A DNA stretch of 64,000 nt from Smallanthus sonchifolius (GCA_023525975.1 CM042032.1:68966260-69030259), one strand, 5' to 3'; counted from the first letter of the stretch, positions 33,975 to 45,022 are shown. Notes: a model not told the origin generated them from the letters alone. Made by a program: numbers and translations.

Positions 33975-35775
33975 AATCTCGCCTCCTGCTTCTGAAATCA
34001 TTGTGGAAAACAAACCCGCTTCTGGCTTCTTGGCTCGCAGATGATTAGAAGGCTACAATTATTTTGAATGCTTCTCTTTCAGAAGACGCAGTGGCTGAGA
34101 TTCTCGGACTCACCATTGCCCGTCAAATCTGGCTTGCTCTTGAACAAGCGTATATTGAACGAGTTCAAAACATCCGGGACCAACTCCGAGAGGCTACCAA
34201 GGGCACCTCATCGGTTGCTGAATTTAGCCAAAAATTTAAAAACATATGTGACTACTTGTCGGCTGTTGGACAACCGGTGGATGAATCTGATAAATTACAT
34301 TGGTTCCTATGTGGTCTCGGTACCTCGTTCGAGACCTTCTCCACAACGATTCATGCTACCAAACCATCCCCCACCTTTCACGATCTACTTGTTCAGGCAG
34401 AAAATCATGAAATATTTATGCGCTCTCTTCATGGCAGCCCTAACCCTACTGTGACTTTTCATTATGAATAGTCTCGGTTTACCTCTTCCTCTAGAGGTCG
34501 TGGGGGTCGGTTCTATCGGGGTAGCAGTTCGGTTGGCCGTGGCCGCGGTCGGAGAACACCTCACTGTCAACTATGCCGTAAGGATGGGCACTACACAAAT
34601 TTGTGTCCCAACCTTGCAAGTTTTGCTTCTCAATCGGTGCCTTCGGATTCTGATTTGGCTAAGGTATTTCATGCCCAATGTCATGTAACATCATCTGGTC
34701 TCGACTGGTATGTCGACTCGGGGCCACCGACCACATGACGGCTTCTCCGACTAGTGTTAACAATGCTTCAACTTATACGAGTGATGCCAAGGTTACCTTC
34801 GGGAATGGTAAATTTCTTCCCGTTTCACACATTGGTCACACCACGGTTTCTAGTAATATTCATCTCAAGATGTTTTGGTGCTGCCCCACTTAATGAAAAA
34901 TCTTTTGTCTATTAGTAAGTTAACGACTGATAATCCTTTGGATTCAATGTTTTCTCAACCATATTTTTATATTCAGGATCGAAACACGAAACAGGTTCTA
35001 GCTAAAGGGCGCTGTGAAGATGGCTTATACGTGTTGCACTCCGGTCCTAAAGCCTTTTTGCAGATTCTAGTACTTCCTTGAAAGCTTCGTTTGAACTTTG
35101 GCACATGCGGTTGGGACATGTATCTTTTGATACAATTTTACTTTTGAATAAAATGGGATCCTTGTCGGTCACCTCGGTTCTTCCCAAACCGATTATATGT
35201 TCCTCTTGCGAGTTGTCTAAAGGACACCGCTTGTCTTTTGAACTTAATGAAAATGGGCACTTAAACCCGAATTGATTCATTGTGATTTGTGGGGCCCATC
35301 CCCGGTGACATCGGTTGATGAATATTGGTATTATGTCATTTTTGTGGATGATTTTTTTCGATTCACTTGGTTTTACCTACTAAAAATGAAATCCGGGTTT
35401 TATGCAATATTAACTACCTTTATGGCTTTTTTAAGACTCAATTATCATGCAAAATTAAGGTGTTCCAAAGTGATGGGGGTATGGAATTTGTGAATCAACA
35501 TATTGGGAAATTGTTCGAGGCAAACGACACCTTCCACCGATTATCTTGCCCTTATACACCCTAACAAAACGGACGGGTCGAAAGAAAACACTGGCATGTG
35601 GTCGAAACTGGTTTGGCAATGCTTTTTAATGCCCACGTTCCTCCCTCATATTGGGTAGAATCATTTAGCAAGATGGTCTACGTTATTAATCGACTTCCCA
35701 CCGAGCTTTTAGATAGTAAGTCACCATTTGAACTGTTATTTTTTCGCAAGCCGATCTATAGCAATTTTCATTCCC
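33975..35775 (+). pseudogene. Copia fragment: gag, protease and integrase (broken)
   Basis: The gag homology shows ILNASLSEDAVAEILGLTIA (34056 on), SVAEFSQKFKNICDYL and DLLVQAENHE. An arginine/glycine-rich tract follows, then the zinc knuckle CQLCRKDGHYTNLC at 34565-34606. The protease DSG region at about 34718 has a one-base loss. Then come a pre-integrase region (WHMRLGHVSFDTILLL, 35100), the integrase catalytic core (WYYVIFVDDFFRF; VFQSDGGMEF) and INRLPTEL. TAG occurs at about 34045 and 34470 and several frame changes are needed. The fragment ends at about 35770, before RT, and no LTR was recognised on either side. Confidence 0.8.
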
Positions 35776-36236
35776 GATAAGCATTGAACAATGTTGGAGT
35801 TCAAGTAATTCAGTGTTAAGACTTCGTGGTAACTTAAAAAAAATCAAAGTTTAGCAGTGGAAGAATAAAACCACGAAAAATTGTTTTGATCAAACACAAA
35901 ACAATCCCACCAACATTCTAGATGCAAGAACAATAGAAACCGGAGACAATGAAGAAACATTAAAACACTTTAATTTTCTTACCTTTTATTTTGTTGAAAT
36001 ATGAGGATGACTTGACTATCGATATCCATAACGATACAACAATGAACAGTGATAGCCAATACGCGAGAACCACAAACGATCAACAAAACGAACCCTCCAA
36101 CTTGTTTTCTTCTTGGTTGAAAATCCCAATAGAAGGATTAGGGGGCGGTGATGGTATGGTGTGCAAGTGGCTAGGGTTTTCAAATCTTTTTTTTTAAATT
36201 AAATGATTTGATCCCGTTTTTTCATGGAATAAATGG

Positions 36237-36240
<4 letters not shown>
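35776..36240. other. Unassigned, after the Copia fragment
   Basis: A short plus frame (35991-36197) has no recognisable domain. The remaining sequence is AT-rich and ends in a (TA)n array at 36241-36280. Confidence 0.3.
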
Positions 36241-36284
<44 letters not shown>

Positions 36285-36285
36285 T

Positions 36286-36743
36286 AGGGATCCGCTACAA
36301 AGTCTAAAAACTGTAAAAAGTCTTTTAAAACGCTCATAACCGGCTTATACGAACTCCGATTTTACTCATTTCGACTGCGTTGGAACCGTCTTGTCGAACT
36401 CTACGATCTTAGCTTGTAGGGTTTAAATTTTAGGATTTAGTTTTTGCCTTAGGGTTTAGCTTTTAGGATTTAGGCCTTTTGGGGTTGGGGTTTTAGGTTT
36501 TTGGGGGTGGGCTGGGGGTTTGGGTTTTTTGGGGGGTTGGGTTGGGGGTTTAGGCTTTTGAGGGGTGGTGGTGGTGTTTTTAGACGACTTTTTTGGCTTT
36601 TCAGGGTTTTTTTTGTTAGGATTTAGGTTTTTCGGGGTGGGGTGGGGTGTGGTGGGGTGGGGGTTTTAGGCTTTTGGGAGGTGGTGGTGGGGTTTTTAAA
36701 CGACTTTTTATACTTTTTTGCCTTTGTAGAATAACCCTCCCCT
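36286..36743. mobile_element. TA-array MITE, family C
   Basis: It starts AGGGATCCGCTACAAAG and ends CTTTGTAGAATAACCCTCCCCT, giving inverted ends (CTACAAAG / CTTTGTAG), with TA arrays on both sides. The interior is G/T-rich with repeated GGGTTTAGGCTTTTGGG-like units. Confidence 0.7.
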
Positions 36744-36755
36744 ATATATATATAT

Positions 36756-37076
36756 AAGATGAGGTTCAAATGCTAACCAATATTTATGTGATAACCATGA
36801 TAACCACTATCAAATATAGTGTTACGTATATGTATCAATTATCATTATGTTAATGTTACATATATGTAAACACTATGTGTCACGTATATGTAACATTATT
36901 TGGTACGTATACATAAGACTCATCATTTCCGTATTTACGTTAAAAATATTTATTGAAGATACTTGAATACTATTTTAACAATTAAAAGAAAAAATTATTT
37001 ATAAATTATGTGATTGTTTTATATTGGTTAGCACGGTTATCAAATAAAAAGTTGGCTAGTATTTGAACGCTTCCCT
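36756..37076 (+). mobile_element. TA-array MITE, family A copy 3
   Basis: It starts AAGATGAGGTTCAAATGC and ends TTGAACGCTTCCCT. It is colinear with the copy at 32787-33105 over its whole length with scattered mismatches, and lies directly beside family C across a short TA array. Confidence 0.8.
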
Positions 37077-37631
37077 ATATATATATCCATAAGATTTTCA
37101 AAATCTTAATAATTATATATATTATTTATATAATTCCCAGTTAATTAAATAATACAAATAAACCATATACATATATATATATATATTAATATCTAATTAT
37201 TATTTCTTAAATAATAACTAATATTTATTTTTAGATTATAATTAATCATTTCCGAATAAATAATGGCACAATAATTCTTCATTTAAATGTGTCTACTCAC
37301 ATTTAATAATATGTATCGATGTTTGTTCTTTCACTCTTTGGGTTCATACAACATTGATAATAATGTTATATGCTGTTACCTGAGCACATAAATCCAACAG
37401 AGTCTCAATCATATCACTGTAGATAGCGGTGGATGTCTAGCAACATCTCACTACCCCAACGAAGTAAGATACTTTTATAAGTCATCCACTATTACCAAAC
37501 ATTCAAGGTACACTTACTTTACTATTGTAATAGTTAACGGTTATCTGTTAATTATCCTTTTTGTTATTAGACATTCCATTAAACATGAGACATGGATCAA
37601 ATCATTCTCATCTAGTGTTCAATTTTTCTCT
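37077..37631. other. Unassigned AT-rich DNA
   Basis: No frame or element end was recognised. 37380-37560 is GC-moderate (ATCACTGTAGATAGCGGTGG), possibly LTR relic material; nothing further can be supported. Confidence 0.3.
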
Positions 37632-37639
37632 TTCTCGAT

Positions 37640-38218
37640 TAGGGATGGCAAAATAACCCGAGCCCAACGGGTATACTCGAAACCCGAAACATCCGGGACG
37701 GGTATGGGACTGGTTATGGGATTTATAATTTTAAAAATTTTCACGGGTATGAGAATAGGTGATACGTGGACCGATTACCCGAAGCCACATACTCATTTAC
37801 CCGAACAATATACCCGAATTTTTTTATTTTTTATTTTTATTTTCATTTTAGTAGGTTTATTATGTGAAAAATTAAAATTTCTTTTGAATATTTATTTGAT
37901 TATATTAATGTATGTAATTTATTCATATTTAATATGTTATTATAAATATAAAAATAGAGTCATAGAAAAGTACACAACACATATCCAACAGGTATTGGCC
38001 AATACCCGCGAGTATGCCTGATACCCGATACTACGAGTATACCTGATACCCGATACTAACGGGTATACCCAATACCTGCGGGTATGCCCGATACCCGACG
38101 GGTAATTTCCTGACATAAACCCGACGGGTAATGGACCAGATATGGGACACGATTTTACAACTGGGTATGGGTATGAGATTACGATACCCGGCCCGAACCC
38201 GACCCATTGCCATCCCTA
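37640..38218. mobile_element. hAT MITE with 12-bp terminal repeats
   Basis: TAGGGATGGCAA at the left and its exact inverse at the right end (TTGCCATCCCTA, 38207-38218). The target duplication TTCTCGAT / TTCTTGAT (37632-37639 and 38219-38226) has one mismatch. The interior contains repeated GATACCCG and ACGGGTAT units (37980-38110). No transposase. Confidence 0.85.
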
Positions 38219-38412
38219 TTCTTGATCGTGATTCAAAGTAGTCTATTCAAACTTTTAGTTTGAGCACGACCATGTATTTAACACCAGTTTGAATTAACAA
38301 GGCGCACAGAGATATCAGGCATTTATGGTTAGTATGGGTACAAATCCCATCTTGACTACATACACCTCGGATTCGATGAAGGCAAATGTTTTCTTGGCCG
38401 AAGCTAATTTTA

Positions 38413-38688
38413 CTAACATGGATTTGGCCAAGGCAGCTGTTTTCTTGCATGAATGGCCTTAGTTCTAAGGGTTTGCAACTTGGCTTGCTGTACACGTTCA
38501 GCTCCCAAATACCTCACCCGGAGAGCCTCCCATATCTCTCGAGCACTATAGGCATTGGCTACTTGAGCCAAAATATTTTCTCGTAAGGACTGATAAATCA
38601 TGGCGCGAGCGATCTTGTTTTTCTTGTTATCCACTTCATCTTCATTATTGGGATCAACCACTTCCCATAGACCTTGTGCATCGAGTAC
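38413..38688 (-). pseudogene. Copia gag fragment
   Basis: Minus-strand frame with VLDAQGLWEVVDP, KARAMIYQSLRENIL-type spacing, AREIWEALRVRYLGAERVQ and AKLQTLRTK is a UBN2/Copia gag domain. The upstream side is cut at 38689 by a Gypsy LTR; downstream the match fades after LRTK. No other part of this element was found, so it is a relic. Confidence 0.75.
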
Positions 38689-39352
38689 TGTCACACCCCG
38701 GTTTCAGGATATCCCGGGCGTGCGACTAGATTGGCACCTACAGTCTTATTTTTTTTAGAAAATCAGAGTGAGTTTTGCAGCGGAAAATACTTTTGGATCT
38801 AACTTTCAATACACCTCAACCCGAGGGTTGATATTGTATATTTTCTAAATCCGGGGATAAACAAATCTTTTCATTTCACGGGGACTTAAGTACCCCTTCT
38901 GTTTTACAAAACCATGGTCCACGATCATTTACATGTCTTGCATTAGCAGGGAATATAATATAGCCACAAGTTAGTCGCCCTGTGCCTGGGGAGTTAACCC
39001 TTCTAATACTAAACCTTGTCGGCTTAGGTATATAGGGTTTTACTTTCTGGAACCTATCCTCGTGTATAACAAGGGAGTATCCGTGTCTAGGAAATCATCA
39101 TCCTAAGACATCTCCTCTTGTATTTATTCCTACAGAGTTATCTCCCATGCTTAAGGAATCGACATCCGTTAGCACATAACCCTGTCAAAATATTAATATA
39201 CACATTTATCCCTAAGACTATCCCGTAGGACTAGCCTTACAGATAATCATTGATTACCTGAAAACATTTTGGAAAATAAAACGTCAACGCAAATGCTGGT
39301 GAATATGTCCATCAGGACTCAAATTCGTTTGGCAAATACAGTATCAAATTCA

Positions 39353-40471
39353 CAAGTTAAAGCTAAACATCAGAAACCATCTAGGCTGTTGCAACAACTT
39401 GAAATTCCTGTATGGAAATGGGAAATGATAACCATGGATTTTATTACGAAACTTCCCCGAACCAGTCGAGTAAATGACACTATCTGGGTTATCATCGATA
39501 AACTGACGAAGTCTGCACATTTCCTTCCGATGAAAGAAACGTTTAGCATGGATAAGTTGGCATAGTTGTATGTCAACGAAATTGTTTCCTTGCATGGTGT
39601 GTTGTTATCCATCGTGTCAGATAGAGATAGTTGGTGTACGTCTCGATTCTGGCAAAGCTTCCAGAAAGCACTTGGAACGCAATTAAATCTTAGCACTGCT
39701 TATCATCCTCAAACGGATGGCCAGAGTGAAAGAACGATACAAACTATAGAAGATATATTTCGAGCTTGTGTAATAGACCTCGGAGGAAGTTGGGATGACC
39801 ACTTATCTCTGATGGAATTCTCGTATAACAACAATTATCATACAATCATTCAAGCTGCCCCATTCGAAACTTTGTATGGAATAAAATGTAGAACTCTTGT
39901 CTATCGGGCAAAAGTTGGAGAAAATCAATTATTCGGTCATGAGATAGTTCAAGAGACAACTGATAAAATATTACAAATTCGAGAATGTTTGAAAACAGCA
40001 CGTGATAGACAGAATGGCTACGCTGATAAGCGTCGTAAGCCGTTAGAATTCTGTGTGGGTGATCGATTATTATTGAAAGTCTCACCCTAGAAGGGTGTTG
40101 TTCAATTTGGAAAGAAAGGAAAACTCAGTCCAAAATTTGTTGGACCATTCAAGATTCTGAAAAGAATCGGACCGGTCGCCTACCAACTCGAATTACCCGA
40201 GGAAATGAATGGTGTTCATGATGTATTCCACGTGTCAAACTTGCGAAAGTGTTTGGCTGACAAATCTCTGGTAATGCCTCTACAAGATGTAGAAGTGAAT
40301 GAAAAGTTGAAATTCAATGAAAAACCTCTGCAAATTGAGGATCGTCTGGTTAAAAAGCTGAAGAGGAAAAGGCTGGTGTTGGTGAAAGTGAAATGGAACT
40401 CTAGACATGGACCTGAGTACGCGTGGGAACTGGAGTCTGAAATGAAAAAGAAATACCCACACATGTTCTAA
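39353..40471 (+). pseudogene. Gypsy integrase core and chromodomain (inverted segment)
   Basis: Starts in the zinc-finger tail QVKAKHQKPSRLLQQ. Core motifs MDFITKLPR, WVIIDKLTKSAHFLP, SDRDSW, TAYHPQTDGQSERTIQT and EFSYNNNYH follow. The chromodomain-like C-terminus shows FVGPFKILKRIGPVAYQLEL, FNEKPLQIEDRLVKKLKR and GPEYAWELESEM, ending MKKKYPHMF and TAA. Only two in-frame stops occur, TAG at 39563 and TAG at 40088 (before KGVVQFG); both fit single transitions. The frame is otherwise open for 372 codons. Confidence 0.85.
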
Positions 40472-40483
40472 TAAATCTTGAGG

Positions 40484-41179
40484 ACAAGATTTGAATAAAG
40501 GTGGGGATGATGTAACACTAGGTCAAATCTGAGGTCCTCTTTTACAAAGTTTAAAACCCTAGGGGTTGGTTTTGCCAATTCCCAAAGTTTAAGGGGTTGA
40601 AAATGAAAAATTTTGAAACTGGGTTGGTAGCGGACCGCTACTAAACCCTTAGTGGTCTGCTAGGGTCTCCAAGATCAAGAGGTCCGCTAGTCAGGTCCGC
40701 GAGAAGCAATTATGGTTGGGTGGCGGACCGCCACTGCGCAAGTAACTGTCTGCTAGCCGCAATCGAGCCCTAGGTAATGGTCCGCTACGGGTATGGTCAA
40801 ACTACTATAAATACCTCCCTTCAGCTGTCCATTTCAACACACAAAATCACATTTCACCTTCCACACTTCTGGGAGCTCGACCAATCATCGGTTTGCGTGC
40901 CAACTTTTCGGTAAATCTCCGACTTTCACTTATTTCCGCACCCGTGCGTTACGAAGTTATTCCGACTAGGAACAAGCATTAAGGCTATCTTTTAACAAAC
41001 ATAACTACCACCCTGAGATAAGCTCAATCCTCGATTAAGGTGAACATGGTTATCCGTTTTATTTTCAAAACCTTGAAAGTTTTGCATTTACAAGTGGCAA
41101 TACATGTATTCAGAAAGTTGATGCATAAGGGCATCTACGAGAAACATTTAGGCCATAAGTATACATAAAACTTGATCAA
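40484..41179 (+). repeat. LTR 5' portion with promoter, inverted segment
   Basis: A purine tract (AAAGGTGGGGATGA) precedes the LTR start TGTAACACTAGG at 40511. A TATA box CTATAAATA lies at 40805-40813. Upstream, between 40628 and 40787, six or seven GGTCCGC / GCGGACC boxes occur, some as near-palindromes (GTGGCGGACCGCCAC at about 40720-40734). LTR sequence continues to about 41179, where minus-strand integrase starts. Confidence 0.65.
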
Positions 41180-41180
41180 T

Positions 41181-42290
41181 CTGATGTTTAGATTTAACTT
41201 GTGAACATGTCAGACATTTTGCAACATATAAAGCAATATGCTTTTTCATTCTGATCCACCTGTAGTCGGGTCTCAAATTCTTATACATTTTGTCGCTTCT
41301 CGGGTGCATAGTATACTTGGATTTATGAGCCTCTTCGAGGATTCTCTCCCGGAGATCTCCAATAGTTGGCACCCAAATTCGATCATTCATTCGTAAGATA
41401 TCATCGTTTCCTTTGATCAACTGATCAATCATTCCCTTCATACAATCTTTTTCAAGGTTTGCCTCTTATAAGGCTAACTTATGTGCCTCTTTAATTTGTT
41501 CTATGAGATCAATCTTCAAATCGAGTCTCAAGGCACGAACTCTTTTCGGCCTTTCTCTTTCTTTTTGACTTAAATCATCAGCTACTACATTAGCTTTGCC
41601 TTCATGATAGCAGATTTCACGGTCATAATCACTCAGTATTTCTAACCATCTTCCCTGCCTCATGTTTAACTTTTTCTGACTAAAGATATATTTCAAACTT
41701 TTATGGTCAATGAACACATTGAACTTGACTCCATAAAGTTAGTGCCTCCATAATTTTAGCGCGGAAATTATGGCAGCCAACTCTAAATCATGAGTCGTAT
41801 AGTTTCGTTCATGAGTTTTCAGTTTTCGAGACACATATGCAATGACTTTGTTTCGTTGCATCAACACACAACCAAGACCGGTGTGTGAAGCATCACAATA
41901 AACTACAAAGTCCTCAGTTCCATTTAGCAAGGCTAGAATTGGAGCATTTGTCAGCTTCTGTTTTAGCATCTCAAAGGTTTCTTCCTGCTTCGGTCTCACT
42001 CGTATTTCACCGATTTCCTTGTTAAGGAAGTGAGAGGGACAACAATTCGGGAAAAATACTGGATAAATCTTCTGTAATACCTCGCCAAACCTAAGAAACT
42101 CCAAGCTTTGGTTGGCGATTTAAGAATTTCCCATTTAGTAATTGCCTCAATCTTAGCTGGATCAACTTGAATTCCATTGACATTTATCATATGCCTGAGA
42201 AATTGTAATTCAGATAACCAAAATTCTCATTTCGAGAATTTGGCATACAATTTCTCGCCTTTAAGTAATTCAAGAATTACTTTCAGATGA
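41181..42290 (-). pseudogene. Gypsy RT thumb, RNase H and integrase zinc finger (broken)
   Basis: Minus strand. The RT end shows EKLYAKFSK, then IQVDPAKIEAITKWEI and GLARYYRRFI. RNase H shows VYCDASHTGLGCVLMQ, YVSRKLKTHERNYTTHDLEL and FIDHKSLKYIF, ending with ADDLSQK. The integrase zinc finger (HPRSDKMYKNL, CLTCSQVKSKHQ) ends abruptly at 41181. Frame changes near 42000 and stops near 41739 and 41465 break it. RT upstream of the thumb is missing. Confidence 0.85.
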
Positions 42291-42315
42291 AGGATGGAAC
42301 GATCTTGGAGCCAAA

Positions 42316-42533
42316 CCGCAACTTTCTCTCTCTACGGGTTCTCTCACTTTCTCTCTCTAGAACTCAAGAAGATGAGGATGCAAATGAGGAAGGCAAGGGC
42401 GGCTAGGGTTTAAGAGCCCTCCCCCTTCCCTCCATCCTTCTTTCTCGTATAGCCCCGTTTAATCCCCGTCATTTAATTTCTTTTATTTCCCGAACCCCGT
42501 TTAGTAGAACGTCTTTATTTTTAGAATGTTACA
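42316..42533 (-). repeat. LTR end fragment of another Gypsy element
   Basis: Shares AACTTTCTCTCTCTACGG and a terminal ATGTTACAAAT with the LTR end at 59540-59733, so it is read as a truncated LTR of that family abutting the RT fragment at about 42290. No target duplication was identified. Confidence 0.5.
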
Positions 42534-42980
42534 AATAACTCTATCCTTGAATGAGAAAATGAAATTAAAAAGACTCAAGAAATTGAAAAGATAATACCAA
42601 CCAAAAGTTGAAAAAACGAAAAATCACAAAATTAAAAAAAAACCCAAATAAAGATTAAAACCTTTCGGAACATGGAAACAAAGATTGAAATTTGAAACCT
42701 GTTTTGGAACCAAGAACATCAAACATGAATAGCAACAATAAACAATAAACAAAAATGGCTACTGAACCTTTGTAGTATAATAAACGTGGAACAAGGCTTA
42801 ACATGAAGAATTGAAGATGGTTTGCTGATCTGTATTGTTCGTCGAGATGAAAAAAAAATGTCGCCGCGTGGAAACTGGAAACGTTGATTGGAATTTGGAA
42901 CCTAATATTTATTTTTATAAACTCAATCACCTAATCACCTTCTATTATATAAACTGATTAAAATTCAAATTTCAATCACC
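42534..42980. other. Unassigned AT-rich DNA
   Basis: A/T-rich with poly(A)-like stretches. A minus frame at 42655-42930 shows no known domain. Nothing else seen. Confidence 0.35.
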
Positions 42981-42996
42981 ATCTATTTTGTATGGA

Positions 42997-43205
42997 ACAA
43001 CCCCTAGCTTAGTCTAGTGGCAATGGTGTATACCCAAGAATTCATTAAAATTGGGAGGTCTTGGTTTCAAGTTCCACTTGGGACAAAAAAAGGGGTCCAG
43101 GTTGGGCCAATGAGTTTTCTTACCTATGGTGGGTTTCTCCTAAGAGAGGTGGAGATGATCGGGTGAGTCAGTGGCCCGTCAGTGATCCAAATTGCCGTTA
43201 AAAAA
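42997..43205 (+). mobile_element. tRNA-derived SINE with 16-bp target duplication
   Basis: Perfect direct repeats ATCTATTTTGTATGGA stand at 42981-42996 and 43206-43221. The 209-bp body has an A-box-like TTAGTCTAGTGG at 43009-43020 and a B-box-like GGTTTCAAGTTCC at about 43062-43074. It ends in a short A-run directly before the right duplication. All features are those of a plant SINE; the intact duplication points to a fairly recent insertion. Confidence 0.9.
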
Positions 43206-43221
43206 ATCTATTTTGTATGGA

Positions 43222-43447
43222 GAAACGAGAGCTCCTGAAGAGTTGGTGACTTGGTATCCCTCCGGCGGCCTAACTCTACTTATGTAAAAGACGGGTTGGT
43301 TCGGTTATGGCGGGGATGGAAATATGGAACCCATGAATTTCGGTTTTTATAAAGGCATTAAACTGAACCACTGGTTTTTGTTCCGGTTCAGCCTTTTCGG
43401 TTAGTTCGATTATAGGTCGGTTATTCAGGTTTTTTGCTCACCCCTAT
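43222..43447. other. Probable decayed hAT-like MITE
   Basis: GGTTGGTTCGGTTATGG near 43290 and an end GCTCACCCCTA near 43436-43446 resemble the CGGTTCGG-rich hAT MITE at 43833. Left end and target duplication are not resolved. Confidence 0.35.
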
Positions 43448-43660
43448 CTGAAGGAGCCTGTTGATAGAATCAGACTTGGTGACAAGCTTGCCGATAGAAC
43501 CATGCTTGGTGAGAAGTTTACTGGTAGAACCAGATTTGATGAGAAGGAGCTGGTTAGAACAAGTCTCGGCTATGAAAAGCCGGCAAAGGACCTTAACAAC
43601 ATGATGCTACTTCCTGACAGGGGAAGGAAGAGTTTGATTCTTGTAGAGGAGGAGAGTTGA
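43448..43660 (+). pseudogene. Open frame with about ten-residue repeats, unknown
   Basis: An open stretch of 70 codons ending TGA at 43658-43660, with no obvious ATG at its start. It contains diverged repeats of about ten residues: VDRIRLGDKL, ADRTMLGEKF, TGRTRFDEKE, LVRTSLGYEK. I do not recognise the family. It may be the last part of a host or transposon gene cut at its left by a MITE. No function is inferred. Confidence 0.3.
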
Positions 43661-43832
43661 AGATCTTTTAGAGTAATTCCGAGGTGAATAATGGAGTGGA
43701 GTAAAATGAGTGAGTGGCCCCTCTATTTATAGAGGTGGAGTCTTTATGCCCTAATGGCCTTTGCTTGATGTGGGCTGGATTGGTCGAACATGTCCAATAA
43801 TATTTTCTTGATTGAGTTTTATTGGTTTAGCC

Positions 43833-44108
43833 TAGGGGTGTTCATCGGTTCGATTAACGGTTTGTTCAGTTTATTTGGTTTTGAAAAAAAGTATATCCTA
43901 AAAAACCAAATTCAACTGAATAAACCAAACCGTATTGGAAATATGTCTAACCGAATAAACCGAATTATAAAAAAAAGGTATATCCGATAATCGAACCGAA
44001 AACCGAATTCCCAATTCGAATACGGTTAGTATCCGAACCGAAAACCAAATTCACAATTTGATTCGATTATGAATACAGTTTTGTTTTCAGTTCTTTTGCA
44101 CACCCCTA
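43833..44108. mobile_element. hAT MITE
   Basis: Ends TAGGGGTGTTCA and, inverted, TAGGGGTGTGCA. The flanks GTTTAGCC and GTTTGCCC may be a decayed 8-bp duplication (6 of 8 match). The interior is rich in AACCGAAT and GGTTCGAT motifs. No coding. Confidence 0.75.
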
Positions 44109-45022
44109 GTTTGCCCAATATACTACTCACGTAATCAAGTACCAAGATCGTATACACAAAAACACCACGCAAAACGCGCAAAGACGCCAAATGAGAACAT
44201 GATCAATGATATTATCAAGATGATGGTACTTGCGATTTTTTATATTATATGTAGATTAAAATAAGTAACTCTAATAACATCATGAAGAATACACATTAAC
44301 AAACCCTTAAAAAGCGTGGTGTTTTCCGTCCACGCCACCGTCACCGTTATGCTACTTTTTTTCTTTTTAAAAAGCGTAGTTACCCCCCTTAAAAACACAG
44401 TGAACACCGTTAACTATCAAGTTTCAGTTCCGTTATCGGAGAAAACCGTCACAAAATGATTTCGTCGCAACGCTTCCGTCAGAGGAATACACGGTTATAA
44501 CACCGTCGCTTTTTCAGTCCAAACGGTGCTTCCCTTTTCCGTCGATTGCTTCAACTATTCAACCATCGTCAACCACCCATTTCGTCAACCACCCATTTCG
44601 TACCTATAAATACATCTTCACATTCATTCCAACACGGCCCCACCGCCAACAGTGGCCGGAAGAGGATGAAGAAAACACATACCCTACGAAATTGGCATAG
44701 ATCGGAGGATAACGACGCCAAAGAGAAGTAACGACGGCCATCGACCGCGATCGGACTGGATTGCATGAAAAAGGTTGTCGAAACCCTTTAAACTAACCGG
44801 ATCTATGAAGGTTTAGAGATCTCCGAGCACACGGAGATGAGAAGAGATCTCTGCTGGGTTAAGAATGCCGATGTTCTTGGCGTCGATGTTGATTATTCAA
44901 GATGATAATGAATAGGAACCTGGTTGATGTTCCTTTCGATCCAGGTGGCTGGTTTTGGTCCGGGTTCGTGTTTTCAAGCTTACGGAAAACTCGAGGACGA
45001 GTTTCTTTTAATTCGGGGAGTA
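44109..45022 (+). other. Promoter-like stretch and 3' end of a retroelement
   Basis: A 16-bp direct duplication (GTCAACCACCCATTTC twice, 44568-44599) precedes CTATAAATA (44604-44612) and a short frame from ATGAAGAAAACACATAC (about 44666). This looks like a host-type promoter, but no known protein follows. The right end (about 44930-45022) contains CTCGAGGACGAGTTTCTTTTAATTCGGGGAGTA-like sequence, i.e. a pol 3' end and polypurine tract next to the LTR. Confidence 0.35.

Larger units (their letters stand above)
38689..42290 (-). mobile_element. Chromovirus Gypsy element with an internal inversion, truncated
   Basis: Plus-view order: LTR terminal part starting TGTCACACCCCGG (38689-39350); then on the plus strand integrase core, chromodomain, purine tract and LTR start TGTAACACTAGG (39353-41179); then on the minus strand integrase zinc finger, RNase H and the end of RT (41181-42290). 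Flipping 39351-41179 restores one continuous minus-strand element whose left LTR is complete. A 24-bp segment occurs at both breakpoints in inverse orientation (39351-39374 and 41180-41203, one mismatch). The rest of RT, protease, gag and the 5' LTR are missing. Confidence 0.65.

Noticed and set aside
38689..42533. Single element spanning from the LTR at 38689 to the TGTTACA end at 42533
   Set aside because: The two LTR starts differ (TGTAACACTAGG against TGTAACATTCTA on the sense strand) and no matching 5-bp duplication is present, so the right end belongs to another family.
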